In this document: in pieces, positions 8,116 through 15,615 of the stretch
Numbering within the stretch: the stretch's first letter is position 1
Layout: every line of letters begins with the position of its first letter
Origin: Phycisphaerae bacterium
Lineage (GTDB): Bacteria; Planctomycetota; Phycisphaerae; SM23-33
Length of the DNA stretch: 34,218 bases
Direction of reading: 5' to 3'
Assembly: GCA_016929245.1 (NCBI GenBank)
Contig: JAFGJE010000150.1
Location: forward strand, 1 to 34,218
The notes under the pieces: generated by a model
Databases searched by the model: none
What the model saw: only the letters and a program-made list of their open reading frames with translations
What the model was told of the DNA's origin: nothing
Program-made: the position numbers and the translations under genes

Positions 8116-8892
8116 TTAATCCTTCAGGATCGGCTGGAGTAATAAAAAGACGGCAATGATCAGCAGCAGAATCTGCATGATGATTCGAATATGCTTCTTG
8201 TTGAACCATTGGCCGACCCATAAACCACACCATGTCCCCACCAGAACCAGGGGAATATAGGCGAGAGAAATTCCACCAGCAAGCAAAGCCTTCTGTCGGA
8301 AAACGCAAACCAACAGAAGCAACTGGAAGGGAACAAAAACCAGAGAATACGCCAGGGTCGTGACGCGCATTTTCATCGCCGACCAATTATGGGCGAGAAT
8401 CCATAGCACGATCGGTGCGCCGCCGATATTTCCGATCCCATTGAGCAGTCCGGAAAAAAAAGCCGCCAGATACCCCCAAAACCGCGATATTTCATTGCGT
8501 TGCGGAATCCGAAAAAACTGCACCGAAAGCGTCAGTACAATAAATACACCCAGAAGTTGTCGGACGTGTTCAATCTTTATGGAGGTGAGAACATGCAGGA
8601 TCGCCACTCCCGCCGGCAAGATTGCCAAACCGATGATGATCATCGGTTTAAGAGTTTTCCAGTCGATATGATCATGCATAGTTCGAATGAAATAGACTCG
8701 TTGGGCGGTGGAACAGACAATTCCGAGGGTAACGGCCTGGGCCAGCATCACATCCAGAGAAAGTAAAACGGGAAGGAGTACCAGACTGAATCCGAATCCG
8801 GCGATGCTTTGTAGAAACGCCGCCGCGAACAAGGTTCCGCCGATCTGGGCATATTCCATAAAAGTCAGACTAACGATCGTGTTTATCATCAT
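8116..8892 (-). CDS. TSUP (TauE/SafE) family membrane transporter
   Basis: 258 residues, mostly hydrophobic, with about eight membrane segments. An N-terminal FLQSIAGFGFSL and a second half carrying FFSGLLNGIGNIGGAPIVLW form the two-fold repeated glycine-rich signature of the sulfite exporter TauE/SafE family. Members move sulfite, sulfoacetate or other small organosulfur or organic anions across the inner membrane. The substrate is unknown and there is no sulfur-metabolism neighbour. Base composition is near 50% GC, clearly lower than the flanking genes above 60%, which hints at transfer. No strong ribosome-binding site is seen before the tandem ATG at 8890-8892, so the start could be shifted to an internal Met. 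Confidence 0.88.
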   Translation of the reverse strand: MMINTIVSLTFMEYAQIGGTLFAAAFLQSIAGFGFSLVLLPVLLSLDVMLAQAVTLGIVCSTAQRVYFIRTMHDHIDWKTLKPMIIIGLAILPAGVAILHVLTSIKIEHVRQLLGVFIVLTLSVQFFRIPQRNEISRFWGYLAAFFSGLLNGIGNIGGAPIVLWILAHNWSAMKMRVTTLAYSLVFVPFQLLLLVCVFRQKALLAGGISLAYIPLVLVGTWCGLWVGQWFNKKHIRIIMQILLLIIAVFLLLQPILKD

Positions 8893-8990
8893 TATCGGTA
8901 GAGTTGCAGGATGATTATTTCTCGTCGGCGCCTATCCGAAGAAATCGATGTCATAAATAACTACTTCCATGCATAAAATATTCAATCGTT

Positions 8991-9033
8991 GTCATTCTGA
9001 GCGGAACGAAGCGGAGTCGAAGAACCTTACGCC
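8991..9033 (+). repeat. Dispersed repeat, single arm (copy 2)
   Basis: Begins GTCATTCTGAGCGGAACGAA and ends CCTTACGCC. It matches one arm of the 1319-1410 and 10933-11024 elements with a few changes, and the partner arm is missing, so this is probably a decayed or partial copy. Confidence 0.8.
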
Positions 9034-9086
9034 AACGTATCTGAAAAAACCTACTTGCAGTCTGGCTTTATATCCGAAACCTTCAA

Positions 9087-9281
9087 CTATCGTCGTCGAA
9101 GTTTCACAATATGTCTTTGTAACGGCTGTTCAGGATCGTAGCGTTTACTCAAAGAAGCCGCCTCCGCCGTGAGCGGCCAGACCATGGCGATGCGCTCGGC
9201 TGGTGTTCCGGGAACGAACGAGTCGCGCGGAGTTTCCGCTCCAAGGGGTAGTTTCCGAAAGACGTTTCGATTCATATCCAT
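9087..9281 (-). CDS. Small hypothetical protein or gene remnant, 64 aa
   Basis: The C-terminal half contains RIAMVWPLTAEA followed by LQRHIVKLRRR at the end. From memory this matches a recurring small uncharacterised protein family in planctomycetes with a VWPLT...A...RLQRHVV pattern. The N-terminal half is short and unlike it. No ribosome-binding site is evident. It sits among repeats, so it may be a degraded or mobile fragment rather than a working gene. Function unknown. Confidence 0.45.
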   Translation of the reverse strand: MDMNRNVFRKLPLGAETPRDSFVPGTPAERIAMVWPLTAEAASLSKRYDPEQPLQRHIVKLRRR

Positions 9282-9344
9282 TTTGTACCACGGGGAGAAT
9301 GTACCTGCAATAGAACAACCACACGAAACCAGGTTTTACGCATC

Positions 9345-9671
9345 ATACTTCTTATATTCAGCCCACTGGGCTGATGGAGAATAGCCCAAGGCAACGCTCT
9401 CACCTTTTCCCACATCTCAAAAAAACACATTTGGGTTTATCTTGAAGCCCGACAGGGCTGGGCAGCGTTTAGCCGGGGCGTGAGCGAAGCGAACCCCCGG
9501 AAAACGCTGTGTTTCTCCAAGTCCCAACGGGACGGCAGCGATGTTTGGTTATTCCCAATGGAAGGAGATTCCAGGTTCGCTTCCGTCCCGTCGGGACTCT
9601 AATTCAGAAAATCCTGTACCGGGGGTTCGCTTCGCTCACGCCCCGGCTAAACGCTGCCGTCCCTTCGGGAC
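9345..9671. repeat. Composite palindromic element with perfect 40-bp inverted arms
   Basis: The arms 9461-9500 and 9619-9658 are exact reverse complements. Around and between them lie short palindromes of the form CCC-N-GGG or GCCC-N-GGGC: near 9362-9374, near 9446-9460, and GTCCC...GGGAC at 9521-9533, 9585-9597 and 9659-9671, each with a different loop. There is no reading frame of note inside. It looks like a non-coding mobile or REP-like element. Confidence 0.8.
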
Positions 9672-9793
9672 GAAGAAAACAAGCGCTTTATTTATCTCCT
9701 GAAAAATGTTGGTAACAAAGAAATTCATTCGTCTTCATTCGCGTTATTCGTGTTCTCTTTTCTTCGGCCCGTTTTTCCGGTATCCTGTCGCGG

Positions 9794-10927
9794 ATGACCG
9801 ACGAACAGGATTTACAGATCGACGGCCTGGAGTTTGAGGAAACTTCCATCGAAGCCGAGGAAGACGGGCTTCGGCATGTGCGGATGGATATCCGTCGCGC
9901 GCTGCCGAACCGACGGCTGGATAAGTATCTCTCCGGCCGGCTGGGCAAGGACGTCTCGCGCAACGTCCTTCAGAGGTACATCAAGGAAGGCAACGTCACC
10001 GTCAACGGGCGGATCGTCAAGCCCAGCTATATCATCCGAACCGGCGACAGTATCGACATGATGCTGCCCGATGTGAAAAAGCACGAAATTCCCCCCGAAC
10101 CGATCCCGCTGGACGTGGTCTACGAAGACGACGACGTGATGGCCGTCAACAAGCAGGCGAATCTGATCATCCATCCCGCCCGCGGCAACTGGAGCGGAAC
10201 GCTGGTCAACGCGTTGGCGTATTACTTCCAGGAAAACTGGCGACAGCCCGGCGACACGAATATCGCCGACCTGCCGGTTCGTGACGAAATTTTTCGCCCG
10301 GGCATCGTGCACCGCCTCGATCGCGACACGACGGGAATCATCCTCGTCGCCAAGAGCGAACTGGCGCTGTATCGCCTCGGCTGGCAGTTCGAGCACCGGA
10401 AAATCCAGAAAACCTACACCGCCATCGTGCATGGGCAGTTGCCGTTCGACGAGGACGTCATCGACGCGCCGATCGGCAAGCACCCGCGATTGAAGGAACT
10501 CTATTCCGTCAGCCGCAAGACGGGCAAGGAATTCCCGATGATGGTCAAGGAAGCCGTCACGCGCTATAAAGTCATCCAGCGTCTGTTCCCGCCGCACATC
10601 GAGAAGGGCTTCACGTTCGTGGAGCTGTATCCCAAGACCGGCAGGACGCACCAGCTACGCGTGCACATGAGTTTCCTGGGCCATCCGATCATCGGCGATA
10701 AACTCTACGGCGGCGGTCCGTTGTACATGAGCCAACTTGAGGGCAGGCACGACCACGCCGAAGGCGCGTTAATCACCCGCCAGGCGCTGCACGCCCACAC
10801 GATCGAATTCAAGCACCCCCGAAACGGAAAGATGCTGACCCTGACCGCCCCCTGGCCGGAGGATTTCACCACCACGCTGGCGGAAATTCAGAAACGGTGT
10901 GAAGACGGTGATTCTTCCATTTCGTAA
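9794..10927 (+). CDS. RluA-family pseudouridine synthase (RluD-like)
   Basis: 377 residues. An S4 RNA-binding domain (about 38-95, RLDKYLSGRL ... VNGRIVKPSYII) precedes a pseudouridine synthase domain with the catalytic motif GIVHRLDRDTTG (170-181; catalytic Asp176) and GRTHQLRVHM later on. This is the RluC/RluD group, which isomerises specific uridines in 23S rRNA in the cytoplasm. An acidic N-terminal extension of about 35 residues precedes the S4 domain, making it slightly longer than E. coli RluD (326). A downstream Met31 could be an alternative start. It is monocistronic, followed by an inverted-repeat element. Family certain, target position not. Confidence 0.93.
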   Translation: MTDEQDLQIDGLEFEETSIEAEEDGLRHVRMDIRRALPNRRLDKYLSGRLGKDVSRNVLQRYIKEGNVTVNGRIVKPSYIIRTGDSIDMMLPDVKKHEIPPEPIPLDVVYEDDDVMAVNKQANLIIHPARGNWSGTLVNALAYYFQENWRQPGDTNIADLPVRDEIFRPGIVHRLDRDTTGIILVAKSELALYRLGWQFEHRKIQKTYTAIVHGQLPFDEDVIDAPIGKHPRLKELYSVSRKTGKEFPMMVKEAVTRYKVIQRLFPPHIEKGFTFVELYPKTGRTHQLRVHMSFLGHPIIGDKLYGGGPLYMSQLEGRHDHAEGALITRQALHAHTIEFKHPRNGKMLTLTAPWPEDFTTTLAEIQKRCEDGDSSIS

Positions 10928-10932
10928 TAGTT

Positions 10933-11024
10933 GTCATCCTGAGCGGAGTGCAGCGGAGTCGAAGGACCTTACGCCCAGCTACCCGTGAGGTCCTTCGACG
11001 GCGCTGCGCTCCGCTCAGGATGAC
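10933..11024. repeat. Dispersed inverted repeat (copy 3, both arms)
   Basis: Arms 10933-10970 and 10987-11024 are near-perfect reverse complements; one begins GTCATCCTGAGCGGAG and the other ends CTCAGGATGAC. It is the same family as 1319-1410. It starts 6 bases after the RluA-family stop and lies before the end of the convergent gene at 11043, again a terminator-like position. Confidence 0.88.
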
Positions 11025-11042
11025 AGCAAGATGACCCTTCTT

Positions 11043-11543
11043 TTACGAAGTTTTCCGTTGCAACTCGGCGAGGGTCGCCCGGAGCTGGGCTCCGGGCGAC
11101 TGGTGCCGGTGGGTCGGTTGCGCCGAGCCTTGCTGCGCTCCCGACACGATCTCCATCGCCGAGTGGATCAGGGACTGCTGCTCCATGCAGGCTTCGAGCG
11201 CCCAGGTGAGGATACGCCGCAGCGCCCTTGCGTCCACGTTCCGCGTCGTCACGCCGTCCCAATCGGCCCGCGTTTGTCCGGACGCTCCACCCTGAAGCGT
11301 CCCGGTTGGCTCCGCTGCATCCCTGCCGATATCGACGCCGCCGGCGACGCTTCCCGCAGCTGCACGATTTTCCCTGTCCTTGTCTGCTGCGCCCATGAGA
11401 ATACCCCTCGACCCATCCGAATCATCCGCGATATCCCCGGCCGTTTCGCTGTTTTTCCGCGGATGAGATTTTGATTTTCCCCGTATCAAATTTGTTATCC
11501 GATCCGAAACCCGCTTATTCCCGGCGGCTGATTTTTTACGCAT
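11043..11543 (-). CDS. Hypothetical protein divergent from the LexA-like repressor
   Basis: 166 residues, not recognised. The N-terminus is very basic (MRKKSAAGNKRVSDR), the middle is Gly/Ala/Asp-rich and probably disordered, and residues about 105-135 (RALRRILTWALEACMEQQ) look like an amphipathic helix. A GGGGAG ribosome-binding site lies 7 bases before the ATG at 11541-11543, supporting a real gene. It is divergent from the repressor gene at 11699 across 155 AT-rich bases, so the repressor may control both. A nucleic-acid-binding role is possible from the basic start but is only a guess. Confidence 0.6.
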   Translation of the reverse strand: MRKKSAAGNKRVSDRITNLIRGKSKSHPRKNSETAGDIADDSDGSRGILMGAADKDRENRAAAGSVAGGVDIGRDAAEPTGTLQGGASGQTRADWDGVTTRNVDARALRRILTWALEACMEQQSLIHSAMEIVSGAQQGSAQPTHRHQSPGAQLRATLAELQRKTS

Positions 11544-11660
11544 TTTCCGTCTCCCCGACGAATTTGCCTTGCCGAGAGGTCCGGCAAGGTTTATGATTAC
11601 GCAGAACCGAACGTTTAAGCGTGTAATATACGCAAAGAGAGATATTCGTCAAGAAAATAA

Positions 11661-11705
11661 TTCGCATATACGGATAAAAAATTAAAATAGTTTCGCATAT
11701 GGGGA
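11661..11705. promoter_or_regulatory. Direct-repeat operator candidate at the repressor start codon
   Basis: TTCGCATATACGGA at 11661-11674 recurs as TTCGCATATGGGGA at 11692-11705. The copies are offset by 31 bases, three helical turns, so a protein could bind both on the same face. The second copy contains the ATG at 11699. The position suggests self-repression by the downstream LexA-like product. No Shine-Dalgarno sequence is visible, so the transcript may be leaderless. Confidence 0.5.
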
Positions 11706-12748
11706 AAATAGAGGACAATCCGATCTGCCTGCGCGTAGAGCAGGTTCGCCGGGAAACCTGTGGGCCGCGTGGTAAAGCTCGCTTTGCCAAGATGTTAGGG
11801 ATTTCTCCGAGTACGTATGATTATTACGAAGCCTCCCGCGTTCCCCCAGCCGAGTTGCTGGTGAGTATCGCCGACATTGGCGATGTGGACCTGCGCTGGC
11901 TGTTGACGGGCCAGACGCCCGCCGGGCCCGCGATCGCCGCCGATCACCCCGCCGTCCGACGGGCAGCCGAGTTGATCGGCGATCATCCCCAGGCCGCCGA
12001 ACCGCTGGCGGCGTTTCTCGAAATTCTCGCCGGTACGATGGCGTTTCCCGCCAAGGACTCCGAGCAAACCCTCGGTGAAGCGCTGACGCCGACGGAAAAA
12101 TCCGTCGCTACCCCCGTTGGGCAGGAGGCTATCTCCCCGGTGACCGCCGCGGAGCCAAACGACGCCCGGCGAAATTGGATTCCCATCCTCGGCAGAAGCG
12201 CCGCCGGTGTGCCGCGGTTCTGGTCCGAGGGGGAAGACGCGACCGGCCTGACGACGCTGGGCGACCTGATCGCCCGTTGCACCGACGCCTCACCGACAGC
12301 AGACGAAATCGAGCCGGCAAAAGCAACCGTCAGCCCAAACGCGCCCGACCAGTCGGTGCAGATCATCACGCTGCGCACGCCCGTCGCCTGGGGCAAGGGG
12401 CGCGACAAGGACGATTCCCCCGGCGTCTGCCAATTCATCGCCGCCGACGCGATCAAGGCGAAATATCCCGACGCCTTCGCGGTGCGGATCGACGGCGATT
12501 CGATGTCCCCGGAAATTCGTCACGGACAGCTCGTGGTACTCAGCGCTTCAGCCCCGGCGGTGGCGGGTCAGCCTGCCGTCGTGCAGCTTTCCGGCGCGAT
12601 CGGCGTGACGTGCAAACTCTATCACCCGGCCGGCCGGCGGGTGAACCTCGTGCCGATCAACGAACAAATCCCCCCGACCACCGTCGAAAAAAACCAAATC
12701 GAATGGGCCCTGCGCGTGCTGGCGCGCGTTCAACCGCGGGGACAATAA
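11699..12748 (+). CDS. LexA/CI-like self-cleaving transcriptional repressor (HTH + S24 peptidase)
   Basis: 349 residues. Residues about 12-45 (RVEQVRRET ... FAKMLGISPSTYDYYE) form a Cro/CI-type helix-turn-helix. The C-terminal half is an S24 peptidase: the cleavage-region motif IPILGRSAAGVP (161-172, Ala169-Gly170), the nucleophile in GDSMSPEI (Ser268) and the general base in VTCKLYH (Lys306). Ser-to-Lys spacing of 38 matches LexA (37). The Ala-Gly bond lies 99 residues before the Ser, versus about 35 in E. coli LexA, so about 64 extra residues (roughly 177-240) are inserted. It is probably released from DNA by self-cleavage under stress or with RecA; that is inference. No phage genes surround it, so it looks like a chromosomal regulator. 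An alternative start is unlikely because the helix-turn-helix begins at once. Confidence 0.85.
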   Translation: MGKIEDNPICLRVEQVRRETCGPRGKARFAKMLGISPSTYDYYEASRVPPAELLVSIADIGDVDLRWLLTGQTPAGPAIAADHPAVRRAAELIGDHPQAAEPLAAFLEILAGTMAFPAKDSEQTLGEALTPTEKSVATPVGQEAISPVTAAEPNDARRNWIPILGRSAAGVPRFWSEGEDATGLTTLGDLIARCTDASPTADEIEPAKATVSPNAPDQSVQIITLRTPVAWGKGRDKDDSPGVCQFIAADAIKAKYPDAFAVRIDGDSMSPEIRHGQLVVLSASAPAVAGQPAVVQLSGAIGVTCKLYHPAGRRVNLVPINEQIPPTTVEKNQIEWALRVLARVQPRGQ

Positions 12749-12768
12749 GGATAGATATTATTGGGTGC

Positions 12769-12804
12769 CGGGTGCCGTGGCCCCCTAAGGGGCCACGGCA
12801 CCCG
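12769..12804. repeat. Perfect 16-bp hairpin after the repressor gene
   Basis: Arms 12769-12784 and 12789-12804 are exact reverse complements around a CTAA loop. It is a very stable GC-rich hairpin 20 bases after the stop of the repressor gene, a likely transcript end although no T-run follows. Its core GGTGCCGTGG resembles the arms of the repeat at 13761-13871. Confidence 0.85.
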
Positions 12805-12860
12805 AACAATAAATTCAAGTGTGGAACGATGTTGTTCAACTCATACGGGAGTTTGATTCT

Positions 12861-13751
12861 TTGACCCATGCACCGAAAAAAAGAGTGGCTGTGATCGGCG
12901 CGACGGGACGCATCGGCGGGCAAATCGTCGAGTGGTTCTCCCGGACCGGGCGGTATGACGTGCTGGGACTGTCGCATCAGGATCTGGACGTCGTTGACGA
13001 ATCGGCTGTGAAACGCCGCCTTCTGCACCAACCGCTGGACGTCGTGATTAACACCGCCGCGTTTCATTCCGTGGACGGCTGCCAGAGGGATCCCCGCACC
13101 TCGTTCGCCGTCAACGCGATCGGCGCGATGAACGTCGCGGCCGCCTGCCGGGAGATCGACGCCCTGTGCGTATACCTCAGCACGGACTACGTATTCGACG
13201 GCCGGCAGGAATCGCCCCACGACGAAGACGCCCGACCCAATCCGATCAACGTCTACGGCGTCAGCAAGCTGGCAGGCGAACAACTGACCATGTCCACCGC
13301 GCCGAGGCGCCTGATCTTCCGCGTCGAGCGCGTGTTCGGCCCGCCCGGACCGGGACGGCCGCCTTCCACCTACGTCGACGCGCTGTACGACAAAGCCGCC
13401 CACGGTCAGACCATCCGGGCCGTCGACAGTCACACCATGTCGCCGACCTATTCCAGGGACGCCGTGAAATTGCTGGACGACCTTCTCCAGGCCGGCGCGA
13501 CGGGCGTGATCCACGCGACCAACGGCGGATCGTGCACCTGGCTGGAGTTCACCCAAACGCTGCTGTCGATGCTTCCGTTCGACGTGCCGGTGGAATCCGT
13601 CCCAGCCGAGTCGTTCCTCTCCGACACCCCCCGCCCGACGCACACCGCCCTGCGCAGCAAGCGGATCAAGCAAATCCTCGGCAGGGAAATGCGACACTGG
13701 TCCGAAGCCCTTCGGGAATACCTGGTGGCGATGGGATATATCGAGGAATAA
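12861..13751 (+). CDS. rmlD: RmlD-like dTDP-4-dehydrorhamnose reductase
   Basis: 296 residues from a TTG at 12861. I chose this start because GGGAG (12847-12851) lies 9 bases upstream and the Rossmann strand begins at once; the frame is also open from a GTG at 12819. NADPH-binding GATGRIG is at 13-19, the RmlD substrate strand LSTDYVFDG at 106-114 and the catalytic VYGVSK at 131-136 (Tyr132, Lys136). RmlD carries out the last step of dTDP-L-rhamnose synthesis. No rmlA, rmlB or rmlC is nearby, so it could instead be a related sugar-nucleotide reductase; the symbol is tentative. The gene is alone, bracketed by palindromic repeats on both sides. Confidence 0.85.
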   Translation: MTHAPKKRVAVIGATGRIGGQIVEWFSRTGRYDVLGLSHQDLDVVDESAVKRRLLHQPLDVVINTAAFHSVDGCQRDPRTSFAVNAIGAMNVAAACREIDALCVYLSTDYVFDGRQESPHDEDARPNPINVYGVSKLAGEQLTMSTAPRRLIFRVERVFGPPGPGRPPSTYVDALYDKAAHGQTIRAVDSHTMSPTYSRDAVKLLDDLLQAGATGVIHATNGGSCTWLEFTQTLLSMLPFDVPVESVPAESFLSDTPRPTHTALRSKRIKQILGREMRHWSEALREYLVAMGYIEE

Positions 13752-13760
13752 GAATTGTAA

Positions 13761-13871
13761 CGTGGCACCTTCAAGCGTCGCTTCGACGCTTGTGGGTGCT
13801 CTTGCGATGTTGGAAAAAGCATCCACAAGCGAGACCTGTCCCTGAGGGAAGACTCGCTTGAAGGTGCCACG
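13761..13871. repeat. 17-bp inverted repeat framing a 110-base element
   Basis: CGTGGCACCTTCAAGCG at 13761-13777 pairs perfectly with 13855-13871. Inside lie smaller self-complementary pieces such as AAGCGTCGCTTCGACGCTT. It fills the gap between the RmlD-like gene and the metallophosphoesterase gene. Confidence 0.8.
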
Positions 13872-13931
13872 GTATCACAAAGATTTGATTTCGATATCCT
13901 TTTTTCCCCCTTCGTCGGGTATGCTATCGGC

Positions 13932-15002
13932 ATGTTTCATTATAGCCATTTTCAAAAGGCCGTTTGGATTCTGCTTGGTTCGTTTATCGTTGTACCCCTT
14001 CTTACCGGCGTCGTCTGCCGGGGCGACTCTGCCGCCTCGCCGACCACCCCGCCGGCGAAGGGTACTTCTCAAGCCAAGTCCGATCCGCCGACGCTCTGGA
14101 GTTTCGCCTGGGCCAGCGATATGCACATGAACGCGTCCAAGGTTCAATACATGGCCCAGGCGATGCGGTATATCGACACGAAACTCCATCCTCGCTTCGT
14201 ATTGATTACCGGGGACAACAATTACATCCAGGCCCCGCCGGATCCGCACAATCAAAACGAATCCAAGGACCTCCGTCGGCAGCGATACTTCAAACAGTTC
14301 CTGAAGCAACATCTCAAAACCCCCGCCGTCGTTCTGCCGGGCGACAATTGGCCCGAGGAGTTCGAGAAAGTCTTCGGGCCGCGACAGTTCAGCTTCGATT
14401 GCGGCGGCATTCACTTCCTCTGCCTCGCGCCGGACCGCATCTATCACGGGAAAAACCAGGAAGGGCTTTCCGTGTTCGATGAAGTCAGCCGGAAATGGAT
14501 CCGGAAGGATTTGCATAAGAACCAGGACAATCCGACGATCGTCGCGATTCACGAACCGATCTATCCCATGACGTTCCTCGACGCCCCGCCGCTGCGCAAG
14601 CTGCTGGCGAAGTATCCCAACGTGTTCGCGGTCTTGCAGGGACACGTGCATGTGGACCTGGAATACCGCAAGGACGGCAAGTGCTATCTGGTCGCGCCGG
14701 CGCTGGGTGAACCGCCCACACCGGGATGCAAGCTCGTGAACGTAACCCCGACCGGCCTGGTCGTGCGCACGATTCTGCACAATAAACAAACCGGGAAATT
14801 TGAAACCCAGCCGCGACGGCAAATCATCGAAATCCCCGTCGCCCTGCGCAGCCGGATTGCCAAACCCAAAGGCGCGAAATTCAAAAAATCCAATTACAGT
14901 TCCGCCCCCGCCAGGCCGGTCGTCAGCGACCCGTCCCTGGAACAACGAAAAGGGGAATTGGTGAAAAACGCGATGATGTATTTTCTGGATGGAAAGCAGT
15001 AA
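13932..15002 (+). CDS. Exported metallophosphoesterase (calcineurin-like), atypical active site
   Basis: 356 residues. An N-terminal hydrophobic stretch (about 9-30) suggests a signal peptide or anchor, followed by a Pro/Thr/Ser-rich linker. The calcineurin-like metal ligands are partly clear: SDMHMN (the DxH motif), TGDNN (in the place of GDxxD), IHEP and QGHVHVD (GHxH). In the place of the usual GNH(D/E) box the protein has PGDNWPEEF, lacking the His that normally assists catalysis. It may hydrolyse a phosphodiester or phosphomonoester outside the cytoplasm, or have lost activity. The C-terminal 60 residues are basic and not part of the fold. The next gene, a small lipoprotein, begins 28 bases downstream, so the two may be co-transcribed. 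Confidence 0.82.
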   Translation: MFHYSHFQKAVWILLGSFIVVPLLTGVVCRGDSAASPTTPPAKGTSQAKSDPPTLWSFAWASDMHMNASKVQYMAQAMRYIDTKLHPRFVLITGDNNYIQAPPDPHNQNESKDLRRQRYFKQFLKQHLKTPAVVLPGDNWPEEFEKVFGPRQFSFDCGGIHFLCLAPDRIYHGKNQEGLSVFDEVSRKWIRKDLHKNQDNPTIVAIHEPIYPMTFLDAPPLRKLLAKYPNVFAVLQGHVHVDLEYRKDGKCYLVAPALGEPPTPGCKLVNVTPTGLVVRTILHNKQTGKFETQPRRQIIEIPVALRSRIAKPKGAKFKKSNYSSAPARPVVSDPSLEQRKGELVKNAMMYFLDGKQ

Positions 15003-15030
15003 TCCGTCATACCCAAAGAATGGGTTCATC

Positions 15031-15339
15031 ATGGTACAAAAATGTACGTTATTCCTTGTTGGGCTGCTGCTGATTGCCACAACCGGCTGCACACCGGCCT
15101 TACCGGGACTTCCGGAAGGAATTGTCGTCAGTGAGGATAGTACGTTGAGCTGGGAAGACACTCTGGTCGTTCTGGAAAAATCGGAAATTGAATTTTTGAC
15201 GCAATTCCATAATCGAACCATTTGGATCACCCTCAAAGATGGAACAAGGTTCAAGGCCACGCAACCTGAGATTGATGAAGCTTTCCACATTCTGAAGAAG
15301 TCGGGCAAACTGAATAGCATTTCGTGGAGCACGGAATAG
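15031..15339 (+). CDS. Small putative lipoprotein, 102 aa
   Basis: I took the ATG at 15031 rather than the in-frame start at 14989 because it begins a good signal peptide (MVQKCTLFLVGLLLIATTGC) with a possible lipoprotein Cys at residue 20, and it avoids overlap with the preceding gene. The mature part of about 80 residues has alternating strands and a C-terminal helix, with no family I recognise. GC is below that of the neighbours. Function unknown; its position after the phosphoesterase is the only clue. Confidence 0.65.
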   Translation: MVQKCTLFLVGLLLIATTGCTPALPGLPEGIVVSEDSTLSWEDTLVVLEKSEIEFLTQFHNRTIWITLKDGTRFKATQPEIDEAFHILKKSGKLNSISWSTE

Positions 15340-15615
15340 ACCAGATGCTTCGTAATAGAAAAAGAACCGATGATTGTCATCCTGAGCGTGGCGCAGCGAA
15401 GCCCGTTGGGTTGAAGATAAGAATTTAGATGCGAAAGTCCTGCACCATTCGTTTACACACGATTTTTTAGGATTGATAAGACAAAAGGATAGGATTGATA
15501 TATCATTTGTACTTACTTACTCAAACTGACCGAATTCGTGGACTATACTTTGAAAATCGGTCAGTTTGGGTTACTAACTCCAGTTCCCAAACCCCGGTCC
15601 CAAGTCCCCGGCTTT
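15340..15615. other. Gap with partial dispersed repeat and a small inverted repeat
   Basis: 15376-15403 begins GTCATCCTGAGCG and is a truncated arm of the dispersed repeat (copy 4). At 15522-15533 and 15557-15568 there is a perfect 12-bp inverted repeat (CAAACTGACCGA) with a 23-base loop, lying just beyond the 3' end of the minus-strand ZIP gene. No gene is seen. Confidence 0.7.

Larger units (their letters stand above)
8893..9793. other. 900-base repeat-rich gap with at most one small gene
   Basis: This stretch is AT-richer than its surroundings and holds a single arm of the dispersed repeat (8991-9033), a 64-codon minus-strand reading frame (9087-9281) and a composite palindromic element (9345-9671). 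I see no other convincing gene. Confidence 0.7.

Noticed and set aside
7970-8386. N-terminal extension of the prenyl diphosphate synthase
   Set aside because: The frame is open, but the extension overlaps the transporter gene, has no family sequence and would more than double the usual N-terminal length.
11536-11790. 84-codon minus-strand frame across the repressor control region
   Set aside because: No ribosome-binding site, no family sequence, and it overlaps both the direct-repeat operator and the start of the hypothetical gene at 11543.
13875-15380. 501-codon minus-strand open frame
   Set aside because: Antisense to the metallophosphoesterase and small lipoprotein genes, both of which have good motifs or signal peptides.
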